Counted from the first letter of the stretch, positions 36,188-44,818 are shown. The stretch is DNA of 64,000 bases from Arcticibacter sp041902385 (GCF_041902385.1 NZ_CP169244.1:4402001-4466000); one strand, 5' to 3'. Notes: generated from the sequence alone by a model not told the origin. Translations and numbers: made by a program.

Positions 36188-36968
36188 AACGTTTGATGAT
36201 CCTGAGTTTATGGCTATGCCGCTTCAGGTCTGTACTATAAATCCCCTGATCGTCAATAGGATCAACCTTTACCCTCCCAGAGGCATGGATGATCTCCTGA
36301 TCGTTCAGCATGATGCCGACATGCGTAATACGTCCCTCCTCATTATCGAAAAAAGCGAGGTCCCCCTCTTTTGCTTCCTGTAAAAAATTGACCAGCTTTC
36401 CCTGCTCGGCTTGCTGCCAGGCGTCACGCTTCAATTTCACTCCCAGCATTTTAAAAACTACCTGAGTGAAGCCGGAACAATCTATTCCAAATAGGGAACG
36501 TCCGCCCCACAGATAGGGAGCGTGGAGAAAGAAGCGGGCGAGCATGTTGATGCTGTCTAAGCCGTCACGGCCGGGTGCGAGCGTGGGGCGTGCCGGAAAC
36601 CGGTACTCCGTACAGCCGAGGCAGAAAGAGTTATCCTGCATCGTTGGAATGCTGCTTCCGGCCAGCAAATAAAGGATCTCCCCTGTTTGTTCCTTTATCA
36701 GGGGCTGGTAGACCGCCGGCCCAAGTGTGAGGCTCCGCTCGGAGTAGTCGGCATAGAGTGACTCACCAATTTCAGCAAATTGCTTTATGTCGATCCATCC
36801 TGCATAGTTATCATAAGCCGTGAGGATAAGAACCCACTTCTCGGTTCGTTCAAGCACCTCGAAGCAGTCGCCAAACAAAAGGTAGGTCAGTATTTCGCTC
36901 TTGTCAGACGCCTCGGCCCGTACAGGGGCCAGTGACAAATGGCAGACACCATAATGGGGATCGTTCAT
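36180..36968 (-). CDS. NlpC/P60-family (C40) peptidase with SH3-like domains
   Basis: 262 residues. The N-terminal ~120 residues are two bacterial SH3-like segments (CHLSLAPVRAEASDKSEILTYLL at the start). The C-terminal NlpC/P60 domain has catalytic Cys in FGIDCSGFTQ, His in RITHVGIML and a third polar residue in IIHASG. Such enzymes cleave D-Glu-gamma-meso-DAP or related bonds in peptidoglycan fragments. There is no signal peptide, as in cytosolic YkfC-like recycling enzymes, so murein-peptide degradation inside the cell is plausible. Confidence 0.88.
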   Translation of the reverse strand: MNDPHYGVCHLSLAPVRAEASDKSEILTYLLFGDCFEVLERTEKWVLILTAYDNYAGWIDIKQFAEIGESLYADYSERSLTLGPAVYQPLIKEQTGEILYLLAGSSIPTMQDNSFCLGCTEYRFPARPTLAPGRDGLDSINMLARFFLHAPYLWGGRSLFGIDCSGFTQVVFKMLGVKLKRDAWQQAEQGKLVNFLQEAKEGDLAFFDNEEGRITHVGIMLNDQEIIHASGRVKVDPIDDQGIYSTDLKRHSHKLRIIKRFI

Positions 36969-37046
36969 ATAGCTGCAATATTAAAAAATTTGCTGTTAAA
37001 ACTTAACTATCGTATTAAGTGTTTTAACTATATAAAAAATACGAAT

Positions 37047-37532
37047 ATGAAAAGCCTGAATCAACTACATAAAATACTGATTGCAGTGGAGGACAGCAAG
37101 TACTCAGACCATGTTGCGGCATATGGCTATGACCTGGCAAGGAAGTTAGGTGCGGCAGTGGCGTTATTGCACGTTAACGAAGTACCTGTTGCCACCCCCT
37201 ACGTAACCGACCCTATGCTCAATGAAACGCCTGTGGTAATGCCTGATGTGATACAAGCCCAGGATGAATCAGGAAAAAGACTGCTCGACCGTATAGCTGA
37301 TAGCTTCGGCGCAGATGTAACCACCTATACCTTTACAAAGCTTGGCAGCCCGAAAGAGGAGATCCTTCATACGGCAGAAGAATGGGGAGCTGACCTCATT
37401 GTACTGGGTACGCACGGACGGACTGGCTTTGACCTCTTCCTCGCAGGCAGTGTTGCTGAAAAGGTAACCAGAAAAGCGAAGTGCCCCGTATTGGTTATAC
37501 CGAACAAAGAGCCCGTAGAAGCGGCTAAATAG
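37047..37532 (+). CDS. UspA-family universal stress protein
   Basis: 161 residues from ATG 37047 (an upstream ATG at 36939 lies inside the divergent gene and is unlikely). KILIAVEDSKYSDHVAAYGYDLA opens the single Usp domain, and GTHGRTGFDLFLAGSVAEKV is the ATP-binding G2xG9xG(S/T) motif, so it is probably the ATP-binding subclass. Cytoplasmic, stress-related by family; the specific trigger is unknown. It is divergent from the NlpC/P60 gene and ends before a shared bidirectional terminator. Confidence 0.88.
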   Translation: MKSLNQLHKILIAVEDSKYSDHVAAYGYDLARKLGAAVALLHVNEVPVATPYVTDPMLNETPVVMPDVIQAQDESGKRLLDRIADSFGADVTTYTFTKLGSPKEEILHTAEEWGADLIVLGTHGRTGFDLFLAGSVAEKVTRKAKCPVLVIPNKEPVEAAK

Positions 37533-37672
37533 TACCAGATCAAAGGAGAAAATAAAGGCTTACGCTGATACAGACAGCGTTAATCAGACCTCGATGAGCT
37601 GCCGGCAGAACTGGAATAACAGCGGATCGGGCGCTCTCCCAGGGTGACTTAACGAGTTTGATTTTCAATAAA

Positions 37673-37702
37673 AAAAGGCGGAATATTGCTACTCCGCCTT
37701 TT
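37673..37702. terminator. Bidirectional terminator
   Basis: AAAAGGCGGA...TCCGCCTTTT, a perfect 10-bp stem with A and T flanks on both sides, between the convergent UspA and ferredoxin genes. Confidence 0.85.
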
Positions 37703-37727
37703 CTATTCCATTCAATCAGATATGTTC

Positions 37728-38081
37728 TTACTGCTCCATATGAAGCCATGCTTTCTTAGCGAGCAGCTCTTCTTCCGTTTCTCTTACATCCTCATCATCC
37801 ACACAACAATCTACCGGACACACAGCAGCGCACTGAGGTTCGTCATGAAACCCTTTGCACTCGGTGCACTTATCAGAAACAATATAGTAAAATTCGTCGG
37901 AGATCGCCGTCTGACTCTCTTCTGCGTCTAAAGTTGTACCGTCACCAAAATCAATAATACCGCGAAGATTAGTTCCGTCAGAAAAACGCCACGCTGCACC
38001 TGCATCATATATCGCATTGTTTGGGCATTCAGGCTCACAAGCTCCACAGTTTATGCATTCGTCTGTTATTTTAATCGCCAT
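37728..38081 (-). CDS. 4Fe-4S dicluster ferredoxin
   Basis: 117 residues with two 4Fe-4S cluster motifs: CINCGACEPECP at residues 10-21 and CTECKGFHDEPQCAAVCPVDC, where the Cys spacing is expanded as in the bacterial 7Fe/8Fe long-loop type. The C-terminal tail is acidic. A cytosolic low-potential electron carrier. Divergent from the acyl-CoA reductase, with both promoters packed into 84 nt; the pairing is common in Bacteroidota and suggests linked function, which is not proven. Confidence 0.92.
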   Translation of the reverse strand: MAIKITDECINCGACEPECPNNAIYDAGAAWRFSDGTNLRGIIDFGDGTTLDAEESQTAISDEFYYIVSDKCTECKGFHDEPQCAAVCPVDCCVDDEDVRETEEELLAKKAWLHMEQ

Positions 38082-38105
38082 GTCTAAAAAGTCTTTTCCT
38101 TAACT

Positions 38106-38142
38106 TAACTTTGCTACCAATCGCAAAAACAGTGCAAATATA
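38106..38142. promoter_or_regulatory. Divergent -7 boxes for ferredoxin and acyl-CoA reductase
   Basis: TAACTTTG on plus (38106-38113) points to the acyl-CoA reductase; TATATTTG on minus (38135-38142) points to the ferredoxin. Both fit TAnnTTTG; the -33 elements are weak. The two transcripts would overlap by a few tens of nucleotides at their 5' ends. Confidence 0.5.
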
Positions 38143-38165
38143 ATATAATCTATTTTATTTAATTG

Positions 38166-39206
38166 ATGACGACAGCATTGCCAGCACAAATAAAACAAGC
38201 TTTTACAAAGTTAGGACAGTATATGCTGTCTTCTGCAGACGAGGAATTTAAAGGGCTGATCAAGTCGGCGCAACACCATAATGCCTGGTTTACGCCGGCA
38301 GAAACGGCGAGAGCTGTGAAAGCAATAGGCGAAATGCTGAACGAAAGTGACCTCAGCCAATGGCTGGAGAAGGAGTATACTCTGGCTCAGAGCAGAGGGG
38401 AAGCAGGCAGCAAGATTATCGGCCTGGTCCTGGCAGGAAATATTCCGCTGGTTGGCTTCCACGACATCCTTTGCGTTCTGGCAAGCGGTCACACTGCACT
38501 CATCAAACTATCATCGCAGGATAAGTACCTCACTCCTTTTCTCCTGAAAAAGCTGTCAGAATTCGACGAGTACTTTGCATCGCATGTGCAGTATACGGAA
38601 CGACTGGAAAACTTTGACGCGGTAATAGCAACAGGAAGCAATAACACGTCGCGGTACTTCGACTACTATTTCCGCAACGTACCTCACATTATCAGAAAGA
38701 ACAGGAACAGTATTGCCATTCTGACGGGAAGTGAAAGCCGGACGGATCTCGAAGCGCTGGGTAACGATATCTTTAATTACTTCGGGCTAGGCTGCCGAAA
38801 TGTTTCGAAGCTGTTTGTACCCGTCGGTTATGACTTCGTCCCTTTCTTTGAGGCAATCGAATTATTCAAGGAGGTGATCAACCATCATAAATACAGTAAT
38901 AACTACGACTACAATAAGTCGATTTACCTGGTGAACAGAGAGGCACATCTGGACAACGGCTTCCTGCTTTTAAGGCAAAGCGACGCATTTAGTTCTCCGC
39001 TTGCGGCCCTGTACTATGAGGAATATTCGGATCTGGCTGCTCTGCAGGCAAATCTTGCAGCGAGAGCAGAGGAGATACAATGTGTGTTATGCGGTGATGC
39101 TGTACCGGGGATAGAAGAGCCGATAGGGTTTGGAAACAGTCAGCAGCCACGGCTGTGGGATTATGCTGATGGCGTAAACACGATGCAGTTCCTGCTTACT
39201 TTGTAA
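38166..39206 (+). CDS. LuxC-like acyl-CoA reductase
   Basis: 346 residues from ATG 38166 (a TTG directly before it is the alternative). The sequence matches the Bacteroidota acyl-CoA reductase family (LuxC, PF05893): GLVLAGNIPLVGFHDILCVLASGH, AVIATGSNNTSRYFDYYF and FGLGCRNVSKLFVP, the last holding the likely catalytic Cys. It is expected to reduce an acyl-CoA or acyl-enzyme to aldehyde with NADPH; the physiological acyl group is unknown. Followed after 40 nt by the 67-residue gene and ftsE. Confidence 0.85.
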   Translation: MTTALPAQIKQAFTKLGQYMLSSADEEFKGLIKSAQHHNAWFTPAETARAVKAIGEMLNESDLSQWLEKEYTLAQSRGEAGSKIIGLVLAGNIPLVGFHDILCVLASGHTALIKLSSQDKYLTPFLLKKLSEFDEYFASHVQYTERLENFDAVIATGSNNTSRYFDYYFRNVPHIIRKNRNSIAILTGSESRTDLEALGNDIFNYFGLGCRNVSKLFVPVGYDFVPFFEAIELFKEVINHHKYSNNYDYNKSIYLVNREAHLDNGFLLLRQSDAFSSPLAALYYEEYSDLAALQANLAARAEEIQCVLCGDAVPGIEEPIGFGNSQQPRLWDYADGVNTMQFLLTL

Positions 39207-39246
39207 AAGCGGGACGGCTTTTGCAGGAAAAGCTTAACTTTGGAGC

Positions 39247-39450
39247 ATGTATATCATTAAAGTAAAAGGAGTAGCAAAAATTCCGGACTATATCCAGCTT
39301 AGGGATGAGGAATTTACATTACTGGCTTACTTTAGGGTTGACCGTCCCGACAAGACTTTGAACAAGATCGGGCTGGGAGATAAAATTGACGAGATCATGA
39401 AGCTCGCAAAGGAGCTGCCTTTCGGAAAGGTGATGAAACTAGAACTTTGA
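39247..39450 (+). CDS. Small conserved-looking protein upstream of ftsE
   Basis: 67 residues, MYIIKVKGVAKIPDYIQLRDEEF..., mixed alpha/beta with no signal or membrane segment. A TAACTTTG box (39235-39242) ends 4 nt before its ATG, suggesting a leaderless mRNA. ftsE starts 1 nt after its stop, so the two are tightly coupled. No family is recognised with certainty; a role linked to FtsE or the cell envelope is only suggested by position. Confidence 0.75.
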   Translation: MYIIKVKGVAKIPDYIQLRDEEFTLLAYFRVDRPDKTLNKIGLGDKIDEIMKLAKELPFGKVMKLEL

Positions 39451-39451
39451 T

Positions 39452-40135
39452 ATGATTGGGAATACCATTATAAAACTTCATAACGTAGATATCTATCAGC
39501 AAAAACACCTTGTGCTGTCGAACGTAAGCCTTCACATCGACAAGGGTGAATTTGTTTTCCTGATCGGACAGACAGGATCAGGAAAGAGCAGCCTGATGAA
39601 GGTGATCTACGGCGAGATCGGGATCAACACAGGAGAAGGACATGCAGGAGGCTTTGATCTGAAGAAGCTTACAGACCGCGACATTCCTTTCCTGCGCAGA
39701 AAACTTGGAATAGTATTCCAGGACTTTCAGCTGCTGACCGACCGTACAATCGAAGAGAATCTGCAGTTTGTAATGAAAGCCACCGGCTGGAAAGACAGGA
39801 AACTGATTGATGAGAGAATCCGTGATGTGCTGGAAAAAGTGGGATTGCGCTCAAAGATCAAAAAGATGCCGCACGAAATTTCCGGAGGTGAGCAGCAGCG
39901 GGTAGTGATAGCCAGGGCACTTCTTAATGACCCTGAGATCATCCTTGCCGATGAGCCGACAGGGCACCTTGATCCGGAGACATCAGAAGAAGTGATGCTC
40001 CTGTTAAAGGATATCAGCCGCTCAGGAACAGCAGTACTAATGGCAACCCACAATTATCATCTTATTCGCACGTTCCCTTCACGGATCATTAAGTGCGAGA
40101 ACGGCCACGTGCTGGAAGACGTAAAGATCGTATGA
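39452..40135 (+). CDS. ftsE: Cell-division ABC transporter ATPase FtsE
   Basis: 227 residues, one ABC ATPase domain. Walker A GQTGSGKSS (about residues 38-46), Q-loop FQDFQLL, signature SGGEQQR, Walker B IILADEPTG, D-loop and switch His (ATHNYHL) are all present. Length and the early IKLHNVDIYQQKH segment match FtsE, which with FtsX transmits signals to peptidoglycan hydrolases at the septum. No ftsX is adjacent; in Bacteroidota it is often elsewhere. A terminator follows. Confidence 0.9.
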   Translation: MIGNTIIKLHNVDIYQQKHLVLSNVSLHIDKGEFVFLIGQTGSGKSSLMKVIYGEIGINTGEGHAGGFDLKKLTDRDIPFLRRKLGIVFQDFQLLTDRTIEENLQFVMKATGWKDRKLIDERIRDVLEKVGLRSKIKKMPHEISGGEQQRVVIARALLNDPEIILADEPTGHLDPETSEEVMLLLKDISRSGTAVLMATHNYHLIRTFPSRIIKCENGHVLEDVKIV

Positions 40136-40143
40136 TAGTATAC

Positions 40144-40173
40144 AGAGAGGGCAACCGACCTCTCTTTCCTTTT
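40144..40173 (+). terminator. Terminator after ftsE
   Basis: AGAGAGG, loop GCAACCGA, CCTCTCT, then TTCCTTTT. Confidence 0.7.
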
Positions 40174-40220
40174 GTTGGGCGTTTCTGCGCCTTAAGGATA
40201 AATTTAAGATGACAGTGCCA

Positions 40221-40252
40221 GTCAAGGTGCGCTGACAGCTTGACGGTTTTTT
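40221..40252 (+). terminator. Second hairpin with T6, upstream of grpE
   Basis: GTCAAG (40221-40226) and CTTGAC (40239-40244) with a 12-nt loop, then GG and six T. It may be a backup terminator for ftsE or an element in the grpE leader; its position 34 nt before the grpE ATG favours a regulatory look. Confidence 0.4.
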
Positions 40253-40285
40253 ATAACTGGCAAAAGATTTGTCTAATCGTGTTTA

Positions 40286-40903
40286 ATGAAATTTTCAGAT
40301 ATGTTGAAAAACAGAAAGAAAAACAACGAAGAAGAACCATTATCAGAAAATACAGCTCAAAACGAAGCTGGAACTGAATCATTGCAGGAAGAGACGACTG
40401 AGACTGCGACTGAAGGAGCTGTGACTGAAGAAGCTGCTGCTGCCCCGCAGGCATCAGAGGAAGAAAAACTTCGTGCAGATTTGGCAGAGGCGAATAATAA
40501 GTACCTGCGCCTGTACGCAGAATTTGATAATTACAAGAGGCGCACAAGCAAGGAGCGGATTGAGCTCCTTCAAACTGCAGGAAAAGAAGTTCTGCAGAGT
40601 CTGCTGCCGGTACTGGACGACTTCGAACGTGCGCTTAAATCAATGGAGACTGCCGCAGACACCTCCTCTGTGAAAGAAGGGGTTTCCTTAGTACATAGTA
40701 AGCTGAAGGGGATCTTAACCCAGAAGGGGCTGAAAGAGATGGAGTCAATTGGAACTACGTTTGATGCAGATCTTCATGAAGCAATCACCAATATACCGGC
40801 ACCTTCAGACGACATGAAAGGCAAAGTAATTGACGAAGTTGAAAAAGGGTACTTCCTTAACGATAAGGTAATCCGGTTCGCAAAGGTTGTGGTAGGAAGT
40901 TAG
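40286..40903 (+). CDS. grpE: GrpE, nucleotide-exchange factor of DnaK
   Basis: 205 residues. A long acidic, Glu/Ala/Thr-rich N-terminus (residues about 10-55) precedes the coiled coil and the conserved EFDNYKRRTSKERIELLQTAGKEV. The C-terminal beta domain ends in GYFLNDKVIRFAKVVV. It releases ADP from DnaK. dnaJ starts 2 nt after its stop, so they form an operon; dnaK is not in the window. Confidence 0.95.
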   Translation: MKFSDMLKNRKKNNEEEPLSENTAQNEAGTESLQEETTETATEGAVTEEAAAAPQASEEEKLRADLAEANNKYLRLYAEFDNYKRRTSKERIELLQTAGKEVLQSLLPVLDDFERALKSMETAADTSSVKEGVSLVHSKLKGILTQKGLKEMESIGTTFDADLHEAITNIPAPSDDMKGKVIDEVEKGYFLNDKVIRFAKVVVGS

Positions 40904-40905
40904 AA

Positions 40906-42054
40906 ATGGCAAAGAGAGATTATTACGACATATTAGGAGTGTCAAAAAGCTCCAGCGCGGATGAAATAAAAAAGGCATACCGCAAGCTGGCTATCAAATA
41001 TCACCCGGACAAGAATCCTGGTGATAAAGAGGCTGAGGAGAAGTTTAAAGAAGCTGCTGAGGCCTACGAAGTGCTGAGCAACCCGGAGAAAAAGCAACGA
41101 TATGACCAGTTTGGCCATGCCGGAACTTCTGCTGCCGGGGGCTACGGTGGTGGTCATATGAATATGGAAGACATATTCAGCCAGTTCGGCGACATATTCG
41201 GAGGGGGCAGTCCTTTTGAAAGCTTCTTTGGCGGAGGGCATTCAGGTGGTGGCCGTCGCGCTGCAAGAGGTACAAACCTTCGGATCAAAGTAAAGCTGAA
41301 CCTCGAAGAGATAGCCAAAGGTGCTGAGAAAAAGATAAAAGTTAACAAACAGGTAGTGTGTACTACCTGCGACGGAACAGGGGCCAAAGACCGTTCATCG
41401 TTCCATACCTGTAATACCTGCGGCGGTACAGGCACTGTGCGGAGAGTAACCAATACCATACTTGGACAGATGCAGACCACAAGCACCTGCCCTACTTGTA
41501 ACGGAAGCGGAACTCAGATTACTGCCAAGTGTAATGTTTGCCATGGCGACGGCGTTGTTCGCGGTGAAGAAACGATCACGATCAATATTCCGGCAGGAGT
41601 TAGCGAAGGGATGCAGCTCTCAATGAGCGGAAAAGGAAATGCGGCTCCCAACGGAGGAATGCCGGGCGACCTGATCATCCTGATTGAGGAAGTTCCTCAC
41701 GAGACACTGAAGCGCGAAGGTAACAATGTCGTATACGATCTGCACATTAGTTTTCTGGATGCCGTGCTGGGTTCAAGCGTGGAAGTACCCACCATTGACG
41801 GCAAGGCAAAGATCAAGATTGAACCAGGAACACAGGGCGGGAAGATCCTTCGGCTGAAAGGAAAAGGCATTCCGGAGGTCAACTCCTACCACAGGGGCGA
41901 CCAGCTCGTTTATGTCAACATCTGGACGCCGAAAGCGATCTCGAGAGAAGAACGCGATCTGCTTGAAAAGCTTCAGAACTCTCCGAATTTCAGGCCACAG
42001 CCCGGAAAAAATGAAAAAAGCTTCTTTGAACGTATGCGCGAATATTTTGAATAA
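40906..42054 (+). CDS. dnaJ: Chaperone DnaJ
   Basis: 382 residues, type-I DnaJ: J domain 1-70 with HPD in YHPDKNPGD, Gly/Phe-rich region (GGGSPFESFFGGGHSGGG), then four CxxCxGxG zinc-finger repeats from about residue 145 (CTTCDGTG, CNTCGGTG, CPTCNGSG, CNVCHGDG) and two C-terminal substrate-binding domains. Stimulates DnaK ATPase and delivers unfolded proteins. Coupled to grpE; a terminator follows. Confidence 0.97.
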   Translation: MAKRDYYDILGVSKSSSADEIKKAYRKLAIKYHPDKNPGDKEAEEKFKEAAEAYEVLSNPEKKQRYDQFGHAGTSAAGGYGGGHMNMEDIFSQFGDIFGGGSPFESFFGGGHSGGGRRAARGTNLRIKVKLNLEEIAKGAEKKIKVNKQVVCTTCDGTGAKDRSSFHTCNTCGGTGTVRRVTNTILGQMQTTSTCPTCNGSGTQITAKCNVCHGDGVVRGEETITINIPAGVSEGMQLSMSGKGNAAPNGGMPGDLIILIEEVPHETLKREGNNVVYDLHISFLDAVLGSSVEVPTIDGKAKIKIEPGTQGGKILRLKGKGIPEVNSYHRGDQLVYVNIWTPKAISREERDLLEKLQNSPNFRPQPGKNEKSFFERMREYFE

Positions 42055-42098
42055 AGAGAACGCACACTTTTAGTATAAATAAATATAATAGTTTTATT

Positions 42099-42123
42099 AA
42101 GCCACTTCCGGGTGGCTTTTTTT
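42099..42123 (+). terminator. Terminator of grpE-dnaJ
   Basis: AAGCCAC, loop TTCCGG, GTGGCTT followed by T6. Confidence 0.85.
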
Positions 42124-42136
42124 ATTGCCTGATTGT

Positions 42137-42144
42137 TATTTTTG
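42137..42144 (+). promoter_or_regulatory. -7 box (TATTTTTG) upstream of the deoxyribosyltransferase gene
   Basis: It fits TAnnTTTG and ends 35 nt before the ATG. No properly spaced TTG is seen. Confidence 0.45.
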
Positions 42145-42179
42145 TCCAGTATTTATTAATCTTCACACAATCACACTGA

Positions 42180-42590
42180 ATGACATCGATTTATCTTGCG
42201 GGCCCTTTATTCTCGGCAGCAGAAATGCGCTTTAACGTTGAATTGTCAGAATTCTTAAAGAAAAACGGATTCGAAGTTTTTCTTCCGCAGATGGAATGTC
42301 TGAATAAGTCCACCGAAGAAATCTACCAGATCTGCAAGGCAGGTGTTGAGGCTGCCAACGTAGTGGTAGCGATCATGGACGGCGCTGATGCTGACAGCGG
42401 GACCTGCTGGGAATGCGGTTATGCTGCAGCAAAGAATACTCCCATCATCCTGGTTCGCACTGATATCAGAGACAGCGGCGATACCAGAGGATTTAACGCG
42501 ATGCTTTACTACAGCGCCTTCGCCGTGGTGGAAGAGCGCATTAACTATGCTGAAAAAATACTGGAAGTATTGAAAAAGCTTCCTTCTTAA
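42180..42590 (+). CDS. Nucleoside 2-deoxyribosyltransferase
   Basis: 136 residues. IYLAGPLFSAAEMRFN is the N-terminal substrate-loop motif; MDGADADSGTCWECGYAAA carries the Asp and the catalytic Glu of the family; FNAMLYYSA follows. It exchanges nucleobases on deoxyribonucleosides, or hydrolyses deoxynucleotides as in the DNPH1-like branch; the two cannot be separated by eye. It lies 11 nt before the Ppx/GppA gene, so probably one transcript. Confidence 0.88.
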   Translation: MTSIYLAGPLFSAAEMRFNVELSEFLKKNGFEVFLPQMECLNKSTEEIYQICKAGVEAANVVVAIMDGADADSGTCWECGYAAAKNTPIILVRTDIRDSGDTRGFNAMLYYSAFAVVEERINYAEKILEVLKKLPS

Positions 42591-42601
42591 TAGCCCTGAA
42601 T

Positions 42602-43528
42602 ATGAAAAGGCGTATAGCAGTACTCGACCTCGGAACGAATACCTTTCACCTGCTTATTGCTGATATGAAAGGTGGCAGAATGGAACAAAAAGTTGCGGCC
42701 CTCACATCTGCCGTCAAGCTTGGTGAAGGGGGAATTACCAAAGGTTTTATCACCGGGGCAGCCTTCGACCGGGGACTGGAGGCGATGCGCTATTTCCGGT
42801 CTGTGATAGATGAACACGGGGCGACAGAGATATACGCAGCGGGCACTGCTGCTTTGCGCAGCGCGAGCAATGGAGCAGACTTTATTGCCCGGGTAAAGCA
42901 GGAAGCCGGTATATCGATACAGATCATTGATGGGACGCGCGAAGCAGAGCTGATATATAAGGGTGTACGACAGGAAGTCGCGCTTTCAGACTCAGCTCTG
43001 ATTATGGATATCGGGGGCGGAAGTGTCGAGTTTATTTTTTGTGACCAGCATGAGATTTTCCATAAGAAAAGCTATCCGATCGGAGCTGCGCGCCTCATGG
43101 CCCTCTTCCATAAAACCGATCCGATATCAGAAGCCGACATATCGGCAATTCATCAGCACCTTGATGAGCAGCTGGCCGACCTTAAGATCAACGCTCAGAT
43201 CTTTAAGCCAGGCATTCTGATCGGTTCGGCTGGTGCATTTGAGACCTTCACGCAGCTCATCCTCAAGAAGAGAGGAACGAACGATACCACTGAGCAGACA
43301 AGCTTTCACTTCAACCCCGACCAGTTAGACGTGGTGATATCGGAGGTGCTCAGATCGACACATCAAGAGAGAGCGGAAAATGAAGCGATCACTCCTGTCA
43401 GAGTTGACATGATTGTAGTAGCGTCGGTCCTCACTTCGTATGTAATACAGGAGCTACGCATTCCGGCCATTGCCATGTCGACATACTCCCTTAGAGAAGG
43501 TCTTCTTTTTGATCGCGCAGGCGCTTAG
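42602..43528 (+). CDS. Ppx/GppA-family phosphatase
   Basis: 308 residues, the length of the short Ppx/GppA form without the C-terminal HD domain. ASKHA-type phosphate-binding loops VLDLGTNTFHLLI (residues 6-18) and MDIGGGSVEFIF are intact; the catalytic Glu is expected in AAGTAALRSASNG/EAELIY. It hydrolyses polyphosphate or (p)ppGpp; substrate choice is not clear. A G5 run in the IGGG motif stays in frame. Confidence 0.88.
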   Translation: MKRRIAVLDLGTNTFHLLIADMKGGRMEQKVAALTSAVKLGEGGITKGFITGAAFDRGLEAMRYFRSVIDEHGATEIYAAGTAALRSASNGADFIARVKQEAGISIQIIDGTREAELIYKGVRQEVALSDSALIMDIGGGSVEFIFCDQHEIFHKKSYPIGAARLMALFHKTDPISEADISAIHQHLDEQLADLKINAQIFKPGILIGSAGAFETFTQLILKKRGTNDTTEQTSFHFNPDQLDVVISEVLRSTHQERAENEAITPVRVDMIVVASVLTSYVIQELRIPAIAMSTYSLREGLLFDRAGA

Positions 43529-43613
43529 GGCGAGCGTTCTCCAAGAGGTAGAGGCAGGCCAGCAGCAGGATGTGAGGCAGAAAATAGTTAGGATTTTCGG
43601 GCGGCACTAGCAT
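43491..43613 (-). CDS. Possible 40-residue hydrophobic protein
   Basis: The frame MLVPPENPNYFLPHILLLAC... ends ARPKRLRDQKEDLL: one hydrophobic helix with a basic tail, running 38 nt into the 3' end of the Ppx/GppA gene on the other strand. The frame stays open upstream to just after maf (AFYWSPFLNCGG), so it could be a decayed or non-ATG-started membrane protein. Weak evidence. Confidence 0.25.
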   Translation of the reverse strand: MLVPPENPNYFLPHILLLACLYLLENARPKRLRDQKEDLL

Positions 43614-43635
43614 GCTCTTACCACCACAGTTTAGG

Positions 43636-43668
43636 AAAGGCGACCAATAAAATGCTCCGATCGCCTTT
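43636..43668. terminator. Possible bidirectional terminator
   Basis: AAAGGCGA and TCGCCTTT with a 17-nt loop, just after maf on the minus strand and after Ppx/GppA on plus. Confidence 0.45.
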
Positions 43669-43683
43669 ATGTCATTTTCCTAC

Positions 43684-44271
43684 TTACAAGGCCGCGTTCA
43701 TAAATGACTGAAGCTCGCGATAGAGACGCTCCGTAGGCAACCCCACCACATTGGTGTACGAACCCGATATCCTTTCGATCCCTACAAGCCCGATCCAGTC
43801 CTGTATTCCATAAGCTCCTGCCTTATCAAACGGCTCATACTGCCGGATGTAATAGCGGATCTGCTCAGAAGTAAGAGGCCGGAAGTATACTTCGGTGACT
43901 TCATAAAATGAATGAAGACGCTCGCTGGTAAATAGAGCAACCCCCGTTATCACTTCGTGCTTTTTTCCCGAAAGCATAGAAAGCATTTCAAAAGCGTGTT
44001 CCTCATTCTCCGGCTTGCCCAGGATATTTCGTTCGATACAAACTATCGTGTCGGCAGTCACTACTATTTCACCTGGCTTAATACTTTCATCAAAGGCCCT
44101 CGCTTTCTTCTCTGCAATAAAGAGGGCAGTTTCAGCCAGTCCCAGTCCTGCAGGAAAGCTCTCGTCTACCTCTTTCAGCACAACACGGAAGTCTATGCTC
44201 ATCAAGTTGAGCAACTCCTGTCTTCTCGGAGACTTAGACGCAAGGATTATCGGTGGAAATGTATTCGTCAT
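43684..44271 (-). CDS. maf: Maf family nucleotide pyrophosphatase
   Basis: 195 residues from ATG 44271 (MTNTFPPIILASKSPRRQELL); a longer frame to 44313 overlaps the upstream gene. ASKSPRR, the catalytic VVTADTIVCIERNILGKP and the PFDKAGAYGIQ segment are all present. It hydrolyses dTTP/UTP or modified nucleotides to the monophosphates (Maf/YhdE type). Last gene of the DUF2520-kdsC-maf operon, 10 nt after the phosphatase stop. Confidence 0.93.
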   Translation of the reverse strand: MTNTFPPIILASKSPRRQELLNLMSIDFRVVLKEVDESFPAGLGLAETALFIAEKKARAFDESIKPGEIVVTADTIVCIERNILGKPENEEHAFEMLSMLSGKKHEVITGVALFTSERLHSFYEVTEVYFRPLTSEQIRYYIRQYEPFDKAGAYGIQDWIGLVGIERISGSYTNVVGLPTERLYRELQSFMNAAL

Positions 44272-44281
44272 GATTATATCT

Positions 44282-44818
44282 CTAAGCAGAGGTGATGGTG
44301 TCGTCCTGGGCACTCGGCTCAGAATCGAACCATTTCTTCTGGATTTTTAATACTTTCTCGATTACGTCCCTCACGCAGCCCGTGCCGCCCGCCTTGGGGG
44401 AAATATAAGCACTAACTGCTTTAACCTCCTCAACAGCATCAGAAGGGCAGACAGGCAGTCCGCAAGCTTTCATCGGAGGGATATCTGGGATATCATCGCC
44501 CATGTACATCACTTCTTCGGGGCTCAGCCGGCGCTGTTTTAAGAAATTCTGGTACACGTCAATCTTCTTGTCGACGCCCAGGTAAATATCGGTAATACCC
44601 AGGCCGTTCAGACGACCAAGAACACTAGCTGACTTTCCGCCAGAGATGACGCAAATCAAATAGCCATTCCTCACTGCACGCTGCATAGCGTATCCGTCGC
44701 GCACATGAAAGCGGCGGAGCTGCTCGCCGGTTTCTGTAACGTGAACTGTGCCGTCAGTCAGCACTCCGTCGATATCCAGAACAAAGGCCTTAATATCTTT
44801 TAGTTTTTGAAGGAACAT
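44282..44818 (-). CDS. kdsC: KdsC-like HAD-IIIA phosphatase
   Basis: 178 residues from ATG 44818 (MFLQKLKDIKAFVLDIDGVLTDG); a longer frame to 44911 overlaps the upstream gene. DIDGVLTDG is the DxDG nucleophile motif, VISGGKSASV motif II, and YMGDDIPDIPPMKACG motif IV. It has the KdsC length and no cap domain. KdsC removes phosphate from KDO 8-phosphate for LPS; a C-terminal tail (SEPSAQDDTITSA) is extra. Substrate by family only. Confidence 0.88.
   Translation of the reverse strand: MFLQKLKDIKAFVLDIDGVLTDGTVHVTETGEQLRRFHVRDGYAMQRAVRNGYLICVISGGKSASVLGRLNGLGITDIYLGVDKKIDVYQNFLKQRRLSPEEVMYMGDDIPDIPPMKACGLPVCPSDAVEEVKAVSAYISPKAGGTGCVRDVIEKVLKIQKKWFDSEPSAQDDTITSA

Noticed and set aside
36939..37046. 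N-terminal extension of the UspA protein
   Set aside because: It would start inside the divergent peptidase gene; the conserved domain begins right after ATG 37047.
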